Origin: Cohaesibacter haloalkalitolerans
Lineage (GTDB): Bacteria > Pseudomonadota > Alphaproteobacteria > Rhizobiales > Cohaesibacteraceae
Assembly: GCF_003574655.1 (NCBI RefSeq)
Contig: NZ_QNUM01000001.1
Location: 186,001 to 250,000 of the forward strand
Reading direction: 5' to 3'
DNA: 64,000 nt
The translations under genes were made by a program, and so were the position numbers. A model generated the notes under the pieces. The model was not told where the DNA came from and did not search any database. It was given only the letters and a program-made list of their open reading frames with translations. Below, piece after piece: positions 20,105 through 29,178 of this stretch. Position 1 is the stretch's first letter. Every line of letters starts with the position of its first letter.

Positions 20105-21094
20105 ATGGCGAGACAAAAGCCGATCGTGATCGTGACCCGCAAGCTTCCGGCCGCTGTGGAAACGCGGATGCGCGAGCTGTTCGATACCCAGCTCAAGGAA
20201 GATGACAAGCCCATGAGTCAGGCGCAGCTGGTGGAAGCGGTCAAGCATGCGGATATTCTGGTGCCCACGGTCACCGACAGGATCGATGCCCATCTGCTGT
20301 CCCAGGCCGGGGAACGGCTGAAGCTCATTGCCAACTTCGGCAATGGCATCGACAATATCGACGTATTGGCGGCCAATGCCCGCAACATCACCGTTACCAA
20401 CACCCCCGGTGTGCTGACCGAGGACACCGCAGACATGGCGATGTCACTCATTCTTGCAGTGCCGAGGCGCTTTGCCGAGGGCATGCTCTATCTCAAGGAG
20501 CACAAGGACTGGCCGGGCTGGTCACCAACCTGGATGCTGGGCAAGCGGGTGTGGGGCAAGCGGCTCGGCATCATCGGCATGGGGCGCATCGGTCAGGCCG
20601 TCGCCCGCCGAGCCAGAGCCTTCGGCATGCAGATCCACTATCACAATCGCCGCCGTCTGCCTGAAGAAACCGAATATGAGCTGGAAGCCACCTATTGGGA
20701 AAGTCTTGACCAGATGCTGGCGCGGATGGATGTGATCTCGATCCACTGTCCGCACACGCCCGCCACCTTCCATCTGCTCTCGGCCCGCCGCCTCAAGCTG
20801 ATAAACAAGGATGCCTATATCGTCAACACGGCCCGTGGCGAGGTGATCGACGAGACGACGCTGGCACGGATGATCGAGAATGGCGAGATTGCAGGTGCAG
20901 GCCTTGATGTGTTCGAGAACGAACCCAAGATCAATCCCAAGCTGGCCAAGTCCGATCGGGTCGTGCTGATGCCGCACATGGGCTCGGCAACCGAAGAGGG
21001 TCGCATGGACATGGGCGAGAAGGTCATCATCAACATAAAGGCCTTCATCGATGGCCATCGCCCACCAGACAAGGTCCTGCCATCCATGCTCTAG
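20105..21094 (+). CDS. D-isomer-specific 2-hydroxyacid dehydrogenase (glyoxylate reductase-like)
   Basis: 329 residues. It is an NAD(P)H-dependent oxidoreductase of the D-2-hydroxyacid dehydrogenase family. The Rossmann loop is GMGRIGQAVARRARAFGM (about residue 160). The catalytic Arg lies in NTARGEVIDE, the Glu in FENEPKINP and the His in MPHMGSAT. The sequence fits glyoxylate/hydroxypyruvate reductases of Hyphomicrobiales, but substrate cannot be set from sequence. Confidence 0.9.
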   Translation: MARQKPIVIVTRKLPAAVETRMRELFDTQLKEDDKPMSQAQLVEAVKHADILVPTVTDRIDAHLLSQAGERLKLIANFGNGIDNIDVLAANARNITVTNTPGVLTEDTADMAMSLILAVPRRFAEGMLYLKEHKDWPGWSPTWMLGKRVWGKRLGIIGMGRIGQAVARRARAFGMQIHYHNRRRLPEETEYELEATYWESLDQMLARMDVISIHCPHTPATFHLLSARRLKLINKDAYIVNTARGEVIDETTLARMIENGEIAGAGLDVFENEPKINPKLAKSDRVVLMPHMGSATEEGRMDMGEKVIINIKAFIDGHRPPDKVLPSML

Positions 21095-21136
21095 GTTATT
21101 CGTTCCGGAACCGGTCTGATCCTTTTATCGAGCAGG

Positions 21137-21886
21137 CTACGATTGCTTCCGGCGATAACGGATGGTCTCGAAACGGGCCGAGCGGGCGTCATAGAGCACG
21201 AGACGCCCGACGAGCCCCTGCCCCAGCCCGACAATCTCCTTGATCACCTCAAGGGCCATCATGGAGCCCATGACGCCGGTGAGCGCCCCAAGGACACCCG
21301 CCTCGGCGCAAGCGGGAATGGTGCCTTCCGCCGGTCGACTCGGAAACAAATCGCGATAACGCGGATTTGGCCTGCCCTTGTCGTCCAGTTCATAGGGCTT
21401 GAGGGTCGTGAGAGACCCGTCATACATGCCCACCGCTCCGGTAATCAGCGGCTTGCAGGCCGCCTCGCAGAGATCGGCCATCAGATAGCGGGTGGAGAAA
21501 TTGTCGGTTCCGTCAACCACGATATCAAAGCGCGCGACCAGATCCGCGCCGTTGGCCTCATCAAGGCGCAGGGCGTGCGGTTCGACGGTGACATGCGGGT
21601 TGATCCGCTTTAGGCTGCCTGCAGCGCTCTCCACCTTGCTTGTCCCGACGGCTTCGCTATCGTGGATGATCTGACGCTGCAGGTTGGACAGAGACACCTT
21701 GTCGTCATCGATGATCCCCAGCGTTCCCACTCCGGCAGCGGCCAGATAGGCCAGCAGGGGTGAGCCCAGACCACCGGCGCCAATCACCAGCACTCTTGCC
21801 GCCTTCAGCTTCTGCTGCCCCGGCCCGCCTACGTCCCTGAGCAGAATGTGGCGGGCATAGCGCTGCAGTTCCTCGTTACTCAACAT
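21137..21886 (-). CDS. ThiF/MoeB/HesA-family adenylyltransferase
   Basis: 249 residues from the ATG at 21886 with AGGAAAAATCACC before it; longer frames overlap the next gene and are rejected. The nucleotide-binding loop is GAGGLGSPLLAYLAAAGVG (about residues 40-58), followed by DDDKVSLSNLQRQ. It adenylates the C-terminus of a ubiquitin-like sulfur carrier such as MoaD or ThiS. Cys residues near CEAACKPL and PACAEAGVLG may be catalytic. There is no rhodanese domain. It is 22 bp after the DUF2259-like gene, so they probably share a transcript. Confidence 0.9.
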   Translation of the reverse strand: MLSNEELQRYARHILLRDVGGPGQQKLKAARVLVIGAGGLGSPLLAYLAAAGVGTLGIIDDDKVSLSNLQRQIIHDSEAVGTSKVESAAGSLKRINPHVTVEPHALRLDEANGADLVARFDIVVDGTDNFSTRYLMADLCEAACKPLITGAVGMYDGSLTTLKPYELDDKGRPNPRYRDLFPSRPAEGTIPACAEAGVLGALTGVMGSMMALEVIKEIVGLGQGLVGRLVLYDARSARFETIRYRRKQS

Positions 21887-21908
21887 GGTGATTTTTCCTG
21901 CTAACCGG

Positions 21909-22664
21909 TCAAAAAGTGAAAGGCACCGCGATATAGCGCAAATTCTGCCCGTCGTCACTCTGGCTGAATACACCGATTAGCGCAACTGCATGCGTCTCGG
22001 CAACAAGGCGTGTCGGTGCAAAGACAGCGGAGATATGATAGTCGAGCGGGCATCCGCGCGACTGCGGTGCGCTTTCCTCATCATGCAGGTTGCGGGTTTC
22101 ACCGGTGGGCGTGGTCAGAGTCAGGGAAAATCCAGTGACCATGCCATTATTTGTTTCGCACCCGGAAAGATCCTTGACATTCTTCGTCTCAAGTCGAAGC
22201 TCATAGGGCGTTGGCGCAGTTGTCAGCAGGGGCTGGGCCGTCTGTTGAAAGCGCACCACGGTCTTGTCACCCATTTCGCTGATGGGCGAGGCCGCCATCA
22301 GGACACCGGAGTTGGAAATCTGGTATTGCTGCATGATCGGAGTTGCCTCCTGAAAGGCCTTGACCCGCGCCAACAGTGGCGTTTCGCCCTCTTCTTCCAG
22401 CCGGACCCGGATTGGCGTGTCCGGCACCCACTTGTCCGTTGCCAGATCGACAATATAGATATTCGAATAGGGATAATGGGGGCCGCCCTCGACACCAAAC
22501 TCCTCAAAGGCAAAATAGCGTCCGCGTTCGTCATCCGAGAAGCCATGAGAGCGGAATTCGGCGGCGTCCCCGGCCCGGGCTGCGCCTGTTATGGAGAGCG
22601 CACCCATAATGGCTCCAATAGCAAGAACGCCTGTCGCAACGAGGACGTTTGAAAGTCTGGTCAT
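21909..22664 (-). CDS. DUF2259-like secreted protein
   Basis: 251 residues with an N-terminal signal peptide (VLVATGVLAIGAIMGALSIT, then GAARAG). The rest resembles a family of uncharacterised secreted alphaproteobacterial proteins (DUF2259): FRSHGFSDDERGRYFAFEEFG and GCPLDYHISAVFAPT are typical. Function is unknown. Its start is followed by the moeB-like gene on the same strand. Confidence 0.8.
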   Translation of the reverse strand: MTRLSNVLVATGVLAIGAIMGALSITGAARAGDAAEFRSHGFSDDERGRYFAFEEFGVEGGPHYPYSNIYIVDLATDKWVPDTPIRVRLEEEGETPLLARVKAFQEATPIMQQYQISNSGVLMAASPISEMGDKTVVRFQQTAQPLLTTAPTPYELRLETKNVKDLSGCETNNGMVTGFSLTLTTPTGETRNLHDEESAPQSRGCPLDYHISAVFAPTRLVAETHAVALIGVFSQSDDGQNLRYIAVPFTF

Positions 22665-22857
22665 TCACCTCACCATTCTGTTTGCTGTTTGATTCAGTCC
22701 CTGGAGCATGTCACCACGCACGCCGCGCCTTTCGGCTGAGGACCTGCGAGACCCTTGGCCCCCGATAAACAGGGCGGCATAAGCCCTTCAGCCTGACAGC
22801 CACCGTCCGAACCGCCAAAGTGATTCACTCAACGCACGCAAACCATAGCACAAATAG

Positions 22858-22898
22858 AAAAAGACCGCGGCGAGGAATTCTCTCCCGGCCACGGTCTC
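22858..22898 (-). terminator. terminator after cysK
   Basis: Read on the minus strand, GACCG...CGGTC form the base of a GC-rich hairpin followed by TTTTTC, just downstream of the cysK stop. The rest of 22665-22943 holds no gene. Confidence 0.8.
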
Positions 22899-22943
22899 AC
22901 AAGGTCTTGAATTGTTTTGGAGCTGAAACAGCCCCCGCTTCAC

Positions 22944-23918
22944 TTAAGCGCCAATGCCATCAAACAAGGCAGTGGACAGATAGCGCTCGGCAAAGCTCGG
23001 GATGATGATGACGATATTCTTGCCAGCATATTCGTCCCGCTTGCCGATTTCGATGGCAGCCGCAAGAGCAGCACCGGAAGAAATGCCGACCGGTACGCCT
23101 TCCGTCCGCGCCAGATCACGCGAAAAGGCAAAGGCGTCTTCGTTGGAGACGGTTACCACTTCGTCGATCAGGCTGGTATCGAGCACGTCAGGCACAAAGC
23201 CTGCGCCAATGCCCTGAATCTTGTGCGGGCCTGGCTTGCCACCAGAGAGAACCGGGCTGTCGGTCGGCTCGACCGCAATCACCTTGACCTCAGGCTTGCG
23301 GGCCTTCAGTTCGGACCCGACACCGGTGATGGTACCGCCGGTGCCGACGCCGGAGACCAGCGCATCCACTTCGCCGTTGGTATCGTTCCAGATCTCGACC
23401 GCAGTGGTATTGCGGTGAATTTCCGGGTTGGCCGGATTCTGGAACTGCTGTGGGATGACGGAATGTTCGATCTCGCCCAGCAGCTCTTCAGCGCGGGCAA
23501 TGGCGCCTTTCATGCCCTTCGGCCCCTCGGTGAGCACGAGCTCTGCACCGAGATAGGCAAACATCTTGCGACGCTCGACGGACATGGTTTCAGGCATGAC
23601 GAGGATCAGGCGATAACCCTTCGCCGCAGCGGTGAAGGCCAGCGCGATGCCGGTGTTGCCGGAAGTCGGTTCGATCAGGGTGGTCTTGCCCGGAGCGATC
23701 TTGCCCTCGGCTTCCATCGCCTCGATCATGTTGACGCCGATGCGATCCTTGACACTTGAGAGCGGGTTGAAGAATTCGAGCTTGCCGAGCAGGTTGGCCT
23801 TGACGCCATATTTGGCAGCAATCTTGTCAAAACGAACAAGCGGGGTGTCGCCGATGGTATCGATGATGGAATCATAGATGCGGCCGCGGCCTTCGGTTTT
23901 CTTTGGGGTATGAGCCAT
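22944..23918 (-). CDS. cysK: cysteine synthase A
   Basis: 324 residues from the ATG at 23918 ([13 protein letters not shown]), chosen for GAGGATCCCACA before it; a start at 24008 lacks conserved sequence. It makes cysteine from O-acetylserine and sulfide with PLP. The PLP lysine lies in [18 protein letters not shown], the substrate loop is [12 protein letters not shown], and [12 protein letters not shown] binds the phosphate. The length is normal. Confidence 0.95.
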   Translation of the reverse strand: MAHTPKKTEGRGRIYDSIIDTIGDTPLVRFDKIAAKYGVKANLLGKLEFFNPLSSVKDRIGVNMIEAMEAEGKIAPGKTTLIEPTSGNTGIALAFTAAAKGYRLILVMPETMSVERRKMFAYLGAELVLTEGPKGMKGAIARAEELLGEIEHSVIPQQFQNPANPEIHRNTTAVEIWNDTNGEVDALVSGVGTGGTITGVGSELKARKPEVKVIAVEPTDSPVLSGGKPGPHKIQGIGAGFVPDVLDTSLIDEVVTVSNEDAFAFSRDLARTEGVPVGISSGAALAAAIEIGKRDEYAGKNIVIIIPSFAERYLSTALFDGIGA

Positions 23919-24191
23919 TGTGGGATCCTCGCAATTGGAAACATCGCGCATCCTGTCTAGCCGGATTTGATAAGCTTCGGCGAGCGGGCGGATATTCTTC
24001 TCTAACATTAAATCTCTTGCACATAATGTAGGTAATTTGGCGCGAGACTACGAGAAATCCTGTACCAACTTGCGGTAGGGAATAGAAAAATCCGCCTATA
24101 ATCGTTGAGAAAATCAGAAATTCAGACCCCTCTTCAAAAGAGAGGCCTTCTGTGCCAGAAAATTATTCTACTGAACGGCCCTTATCCGTGG

Positions 24192-24379
24192 TCATTTCTT
24201 CTTGTGGCCGGTCGAGCCAAAACCACCCTTGCCACGCTCGGTTTCATCAAGGCTGTCCACCTCAACAACCTTCATGTGCAGCACCGAGGCGATGACCATC
24301 TGGGCGATGCGCATGCCGCGCTCGACGACGAAATCCTCTTCGCCGTGGTTGATCATCAGGACCTTGACCTCGCCGCGGT
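24192..24379 (-). pseudogene. dut: dut 3' fragment, left of the island
   Basis: On the minus strand, ending at a TGA (24192-24194), about 60 codons encode the C-terminal part of a dUTPase: [29 protein letters not shown] (motif IV) and [14 protein letters not shown] (motif V). The frame has no start: upstream it runs into island sequence and a TAA. The matching N-terminal part is at 51097-51383. Joining them at the shared CCGCGGT rebuilds DYRGEVK without gap, so one gene was split by the island. Confidence 0.93.
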
Positions 24380-24387
24380 TACTCGCG
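24373..24387. repeat. left island attachment site
   Basis: CCGCGGT (24373-24379), present again at 51097-51103, marks the crossover. TACTCGCG (24380-24387) is the exact inverse of CGCGAGTA at 51088-51095. In an excised circle these would form an 8-bp inverted repeat around an 8-bp spacer, the usual layout of a tyrosine recombinase core site. Confidence 0.85.
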
Positions 24388-24596
24388 GTAGAAAATAGTT
24401 ACGTAGGTTGGAGAGTTGGCTATTTCCTTTCGTAACGGTTTTTATTCCGTTTCATAAAGCCTCCATTGATGTAGATATGGCCGGGTGTTTTCATATTTGA
24501 CCCACGTCACTACGATAGCGCGTCCAGATTTCTCACGCTTCGATACGCCTTGGCCGAAGGTTTCTTTGCCTTCCTTAATACAAGAACCTAGGCAAC

Positions 24597-24764
24597 ATGC
24601 AAACTACAGCCCTGTATCGTATAGAGTTTGAGATAGACAGTATCGATGCAGATGAGTGTCTCGTCGAAATCCTTTATGCTAGGGGCTCTGGCCATTATTG
24701 CCAAACACTGGAAGAGCTCTTTCTTTTCTTCATTGATGGGTTTTTGCCATGGGACGATCCTTGA
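24597..24764 (+). CDS. small acidic hypothetical protein
   Basis: 55 codons from an ATG at 24597 to TGA at 24762. The peptide begins MQTTALYRIEFEID and ends LFFIDGFLPWDDP; it is acidic with a hydrophobic tail and reads like a genuine protein. A weak TAGG lies just upstream. It lies near the left tip of the island, opposite to the next gene. No family recognised. Confidence 0.4.
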   Translation: MQTTALYRIEFEIDSIDADECLVEILYARGSGHYCQTLEELFLFFIDGFLPWDDP

Positions 24765-24808
24765 AACCTGTGAGCCGAACAGCGTTACCCTTCATGTAAA
24801 ACGTGAAA

Positions 24809-26152
24809 CTACTCTTCCCCATCATCGGATTGAGGATATTGGGGTTCGTATCGCTCGTTTGGTGTTTTCCAGGCAAGGAAAAAGTCTAAAGGGTCTTGGG
24901 TGCCAATAAAATCTCGAGCCAGCTTGAGACGCTCTTGTACCTCAATTCTTTTGCCCTCTGGCAAACCGTTCGCTTTCTTCTCTGCCTGCTCAAAAAAGCG
25001 TTCGATCTCAACAACCCTCCCCCATTCTTGAATAATTGTTTTCAGCTGTTCTTCACTTTCAGTGATGGACTCCTCAACTTTGCGCTGGTCGTCTTTTCTG
25101 CGCCAGCGTTCCATCTGCTCTTCCCACTCACGGCGCTTTCGCTCTGCTTCCTGTTCGGCTCTCTGTCGTTCCTTTTTGACCGTGGAGACGCTGCTCTCGA
25201 TTTTCTTCACGATAGCATCGACATCTTTGCCAAGCAGATCTTTCCCGGTTTCATGAAATTCCAGCACCCAATCTGTACCCCTATACGGCGAGTAGACAAC
25301 AAGCCGAAGTCGACCGGACGGCCGATCTTCCGTCCTCGTCCATGATCGCTCCAACATATAGCTCGGCAATTTCAGTTTCTGAAACTCAGAAGCTTTGAGG
25401 TATTCCCCATTTACATAATGTAGAAGTTTTCGTTCTGAAATTTCGACAATTACCAATCCGAAGCAAATACCATTGACCTCGACGACAGTTGGTCTCAGAG
25501 GCGACCATTTTCCATAACTGCTATAATTGCGTGCCTCGCGTTTTTCTCGTTCGTCTATCTCAGGTCTGAAAAATTCTGCGTCCTTGTGTGCGATGGAAAC
25601 ACTGTGTCCCGAGGCTTCAAAAGCAAGAAATAAGTCCTTTGCAAATTGGAGCGATTTGTCGAGACATGCCTGAGAGGTAAATATATCTACCAGCAATTGC
25701 TTGTAAGGCTTTAGATATCCTTGACGCTCGATGTTGCGGGTATTTTCGAAATGCTCGCGAGCACCAATCAACAAAGGGTGGAATTTCCGAATTGGCTTCC
25801 GGGCTCTTGCCTTTGACCCTGATTTATCTTCCTGCTCTTTGTTAGAACGGGATTTCGCTTTTACCGCCGTTGATTTGGATTTTCCCTTTGATCGTGACGC
25901 GATGGCTGCCCTTTTTCGAACAACCTCGGATGGATCCCAGGTCAACAGCGCCTCGCCCGTCGGTTCTGGTAACGGTTCCTGAGGTGGCGCTTTTCCATAT
26001 TCCAGTTTGCCCCAATAGCCCTGGGGCGGACGTGGAACTTCCATCAACTTACATATCTGAGCAATCTTAAGACCATTGGTTTTGAAATCCTCTCCGATCT
26101 TATTCATGGGCCTTGCCCAAACCAGATCGTAAAGCTCCTTTCTGGTTACCAT
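24809..26152 (-). CDS. hypothetical island protein with N-terminal HTH-like region and coiled coil
   Basis: 447 residues from the ATG at 26152; a TTG at 26281 would add 43 residues. The N-terminus (MVTRKELYDLVWARPMNKIG, then CKLMEVPRPPQGYWGKLEYGKA) matches a type of uncharacterised protein often found on plasmids and islands and looks like a DNA-binding helix-turn-helix. A Lys/Ser-rich linker (about 85-130) follows, then a long Glu/Arg/Lys-rich coiled coil (about 325-400). It is divergent from the methyltransferase cluster, so it could regulate or assist it; this is inference. Confidence 0.6.
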   Translation of the reverse strand: MVTRKELYDLVWARPMNKIGEDFKTNGLKIAQICKLMEVPRPPQGYWGKLEYGKAPPQEPLPEPTGEALLTWDPSEVVRKRAAIASRSKGKSKSTAVKAKSRSNKEQEDKSGSKARARKPIRKFHPLLIGAREHFENTRNIERQGYLKPYKQLLVDIFTSQACLDKSLQFAKDLFLAFEASGHSVSIAHKDAEFFRPEIDEREKREARNYSSYGKWSPLRPTVVEVNGICFGLVIVEISERKLLHYVNGEYLKASEFQKLKLPSYMLERSWTRTEDRPSGRLRLVVYSPYRGTDWVLEFHETGKDLLGKDVDAIVKKIESSVSTVKKERQRAEQEAERKRREWEEQMERWRRKDDQRKVEESITESEEQLKTIIQEWGRVVEIERFFEQAEKKANGLPEGKRIEVQERLKLARDFIGTQDPLDFFLAWKTPNERYEPQYPQSDDGEE

Positions 26153-26496
26153 ATCAATCAAGCCTTTATTCTTGAACGCCTCTATTTCGACGAATAACGA
26201 AATTGGCGTCTGATCATTTTTGTGCAGGTTTTGAAACAGTATCGAGTTTTGTATCAGCGCCAAGTGTTTCCTTTTGCCCAAGTTGTTACACCCGGATCAT
26301 GGAAATTTGAAAACAACTGCAGTCTTTCTACATCCCTGATTCCAGTAATTCCCCGCCTGACCAGATCATTGGTCTTGTTCAAGAGACCTGTCTGAAGTGC
26401 GACCTTCTGGTGACTTGCTGCACATCATGGTTGTTTTTGGTGGCATTTCTCAACCTCGTGATTTACCAATAGGGCAATGTAATTAGAGGCCTATTG

Positions 26497-29178
26497 ATGA
26501 ACCCGACTGAAATTTTTGACGCGTTAGCTGACATCGCTTCCCAACCCTTTAATGCCGAAGAATTTCCATTTGCATTTGCGGAAGCAACCGATGCAGCGAA
26601 AGCGGCCGTTTCCAAGCTACGAAATGGATCGACCAACAAGTCGGATTTGCCTGGTGGGGTTCTTTTCAATAAGAAATTTCACTATGCACCGGCCCTTGTC
26701 GGATTGAGCGATGTAACGCTGGACCAACTACGGGACTCCAAGAAGACCAAAGCCTCAAAGCCTGCGATCCTTATTGCGACAGACGGCGAGATGATCGCAG
26801 CGGAGCATCCGGTTTCGGGTGATACGCTGCATTGTCGTTTCGAGGAGCTTGGCGACAATTTCGGCTTCTTTCTGCCGGCTGCCGGCAAAGAGCGGTACAG
26901 TGCCGTTGAAGAAAACCCTGTCGATGTGAAGGCAACAGGCAAGTTGGCGCGTCTCTATGATGCGTTAATCAAGGCCAATCCGGACTGGGGTTCAGACGAA
27001 AGACGTCATGAGATGAACCAGCTCATGATGCGGCTCATTTTCTGCATGTTTGCGGAGGATGTTGGCATCTTTCCTGACAATCAGTTTTCACGCCTGCTTT
27101 TTACCTATGCCGGTGATAAAGGCGAAGAAGCGCGGGAAACTATCACGCACGCCTTTCTGGCCATGAACAGGCCCAAAGACAAACGCAAAGAGTTGCCCAG
27201 CTGGACCGCTGAATTGGAGTATGTGAACGGTGGTCTGTTCTCTGGCACGATCGATGTTCCGCGTTTCGATCTGGTGGCCTTTCGTTATTTAAAAGAGGCC
27301 TGCAAGCTCGATTGGCGCAAGATCAACCCTGATATTTTCGGGTCGATGATCCAATCAGTCGCGGATCCCAAACAGCGCTCTGAGCTGGGAATGCACTACA
27401 CTTCGGTGCCGAATATCATGAAGGTGATCGGCCCACTGTTTCTTGATGATCTAGATGCCGAGATTCAAAAGTCTTGGGACAGGTCCAAAGCCTTGCAACA
27501 GGTAATGGATCGGATGTCGCGCATGCGCATTTTTGATCCAGCCTGCGGCTCCGGCAACTTTCTTGTTGTTTCCTATCGTGAGCTGAGGGCCCGGGAAACC
27601 CGGATCCTGCAGCGATTGGAAGAATTGAATGGACCCGGTTCGTTACAAATGTTCTCTGCCATTCCGATAAGCAATTTCTACGGGATCGAAATTGACGATT
27701 TTGCAGCAGAAACAGCAAAGCTAGCCCTCTTCATTGCGGAGTATCAGGCCAATACTGGCTTTGCCAATGTGTTTGGTCGGCGCCCAGCCGCTTTGCCTTT
27801 AAGAGACTCGGCTGAAATTCGAACGGCAAATTCTTTGCAGCAAAATTGGGATGAGGCATGTCCACCGCCGGCTCCGGATGAACAGGTGTTTATTGCTGGG
27901 AACCCGCCTTGGGTTTGGTCAAATGATCAAACAGATGAACAAAAATCCGATATGAAATTGGTCTTTTCAGAACACACCAAAACATTTTCGACGCTGGACT
28001 ATGTATCTTGCTGGTTTGTAAAAGCAAGCACCTACATGAATTCACACCGATGTGTTTCGGCATTTGTTTCCACAAATTCAATTTGTCAGGGACAATCTGT
28101 ATTCTATTTATGGAATACATTAAGAAAACTTGGAATTTCGATAAAATTTGCGCATACAACATTCCAATGGTCAAATAATGCCAAATCAAACGCAACGGTC
28201 GATTGTGTCGTGGTGGGAATTCAGTCTGGCAATAGTGGTCGCTGCAGAATTTTTTCCGACAATATTGCGTCTGAATGTCGCTCGATTTCTCCCTACCTAA
28301 TTCCAGATATCGATGTCATCGTCAGAAAAGCGAGCCATAGTTTATTTGGTTTGCCTGTCATGGACTACGGCTCCAAACCTATAGATGGTGGCAATTTGAT
28401 TATGAGTGCTCAAGAAGCGGAGTCTCTAGTCGAGAAACATCCGGAAGCAGAGCGGTTCATTAGAAGGCTTTACGGATCTGAAGAATTAATTCACGACAAA
28501 CTTCGCTACTATCTCCACATAGACGATGAAGCATTGCCAAACGCGAAGGCAATTCCCGAAGTGAAGAGAAGAATAGAGGCCGTACAAGATATGCGCCTCA
28601 AGAGCTCTGACCCGGGCGCTCAGAAGTATGCGGACCGACCACATCAGTTCAGAGAACATCGCTCTATTGAGAGTATCGCAATTTATCTACCTGCCGTTTC
28701 ATCTGAGAATAGGCCTTTTCTGACCCCAATCACAGGTGGGGCTGAGACCGGCTGCACAAATCGGAATTTTGTTCTTTATGATGCGCCTGTCTGGAGTTTT
28801 GCAATCATCTCCAGCACACTGCATCGCTTATGGGTTCTAACGGTATGTGGTAAATTGCAAAAGCGCCCAAACTATTCCAACACTCTTGGCTGGAATACCT
28901 TTCCTGTGCCGAAATTTACTCAAACGCAGCTAGACGCTCTCTCCGCCTCCGCACGCCGCATTTTGAAATGTCGCTATTCTCATCATCCCAAAACAATCGC
29001 TGAGCTTTATGATCCTGACAAGATGCCGGACGATCTTCGTGCCGAACATCAAAAGAACGACGATCTTTTGGAGGAGATGTATATCGGTCGCCCCTTCCGC
29101 AACGACACGGAACGCCTCGAAAAGCTGTTCAAGCTTTATGCTGCCAAGATCAAGTCTCTTGAAAAGAAAGCTCAGTAA
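26497..29178 (+). CDS. MmeI/YeeA-type DNA methyltransferase, apparently without the nuclease motif
   Basis: 893 residues from the ATG at 26497 (AGAGG upstream). The architecture follows MmeI-type enzymes: a helical spacer with YVNGGLFSGTIDVPRFD and GMHYTSVPNIMKVIGPLFLD, a SAM-binding motif FDPACGSGNFLVVSYREL (about 345-362), the catalytic NPPW (about 468) and a C-terminal target-recognition region. MmeI enzymes carry a PD-(D/E)xK nuclease near the N-terminus; I see no such motif in the first 150 residues. It likely methylates adenine at a specific site. The helicase gene begins on the very next base, so they act together. Confidence 0.85.
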   Translation: MNPTEIFDALADIASQPFNAEEFPFAFAEATDAAKAAVSKLRNGSTNKSDLPGGVLFNKKFHYAPALVGLSDVTLDQLRDSKKTKASKPAILIATDGEMIAAEHPVSGDTLHCRFEELGDNFGFFLPAAGKERYSAVEENPVDVKATGKLARLYDALIKANPDWGSDERRHEMNQLMMRLIFCMFAEDVGIFPDNQFSRLLFTYAGDKGEEARETITHAFLAMNRPKDKRKELPSWTAELEYVNGGLFSGTIDVPRFDLVAFRYLKEACKLDWRKINPDIFGSMIQSVADPKQRSELGMHYTSVPNIMKVIGPLFLDDLDAEIQKSWDRSKALQQVMDRMSRMRIFDPACGSGNFLVVSYRELRARETRILQRLEELNGPGSLQMFSAIPISNFYGIEIDDFAAETAKLALFIAEYQANTGFANVFGRRPAALPLRDSAEIRTANSLQQNWDEACPPPAPDEQVFIAGNPPWVWSNDQTDEQKSDMKLVFSEHTKTFSTLDYVSCWFVKASTYMNSHRCVSAFVSTNSICQGQSVFYLWNTLRKLGISIKFAHTTFQWSNNAKSNATVDCVVVGIQSGNSGRCRIFSDNIASECRSISPYLIPDIDVIVRKASHSLFGLPVMDYGSKPIDGGNLIMSAQEAESLVEKHPEAERFIRRLYGSEELIHDKLRYYLHIDDEALPNAKAIPEVKRRIEAVQDMRLKSSDPGAQKYADRPHQFREHRSIESIAIYLPAVSSENRPFLTPITGGAETGCTNRNFVLYDAPVWSFAIISSTLHRLWVLTVCGKLQKRPNYSNTLGWNTFPVPKFTQTQLDALSASARRILKCRYSHHPKTIAELYDPDKMPDDLRAEHQKNDDLLEEMYIGRPFRNDTERLEKLFKLYAAKIKSLEKKAQ

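Noticed and set aside
24433-24614. minus-strand frame of about 48 codons with protein-like sequence near the left island end
   Set aside because: It has no start codon and is closed by a stop on the upstream side; chance or a remnant, not listed as a gene.
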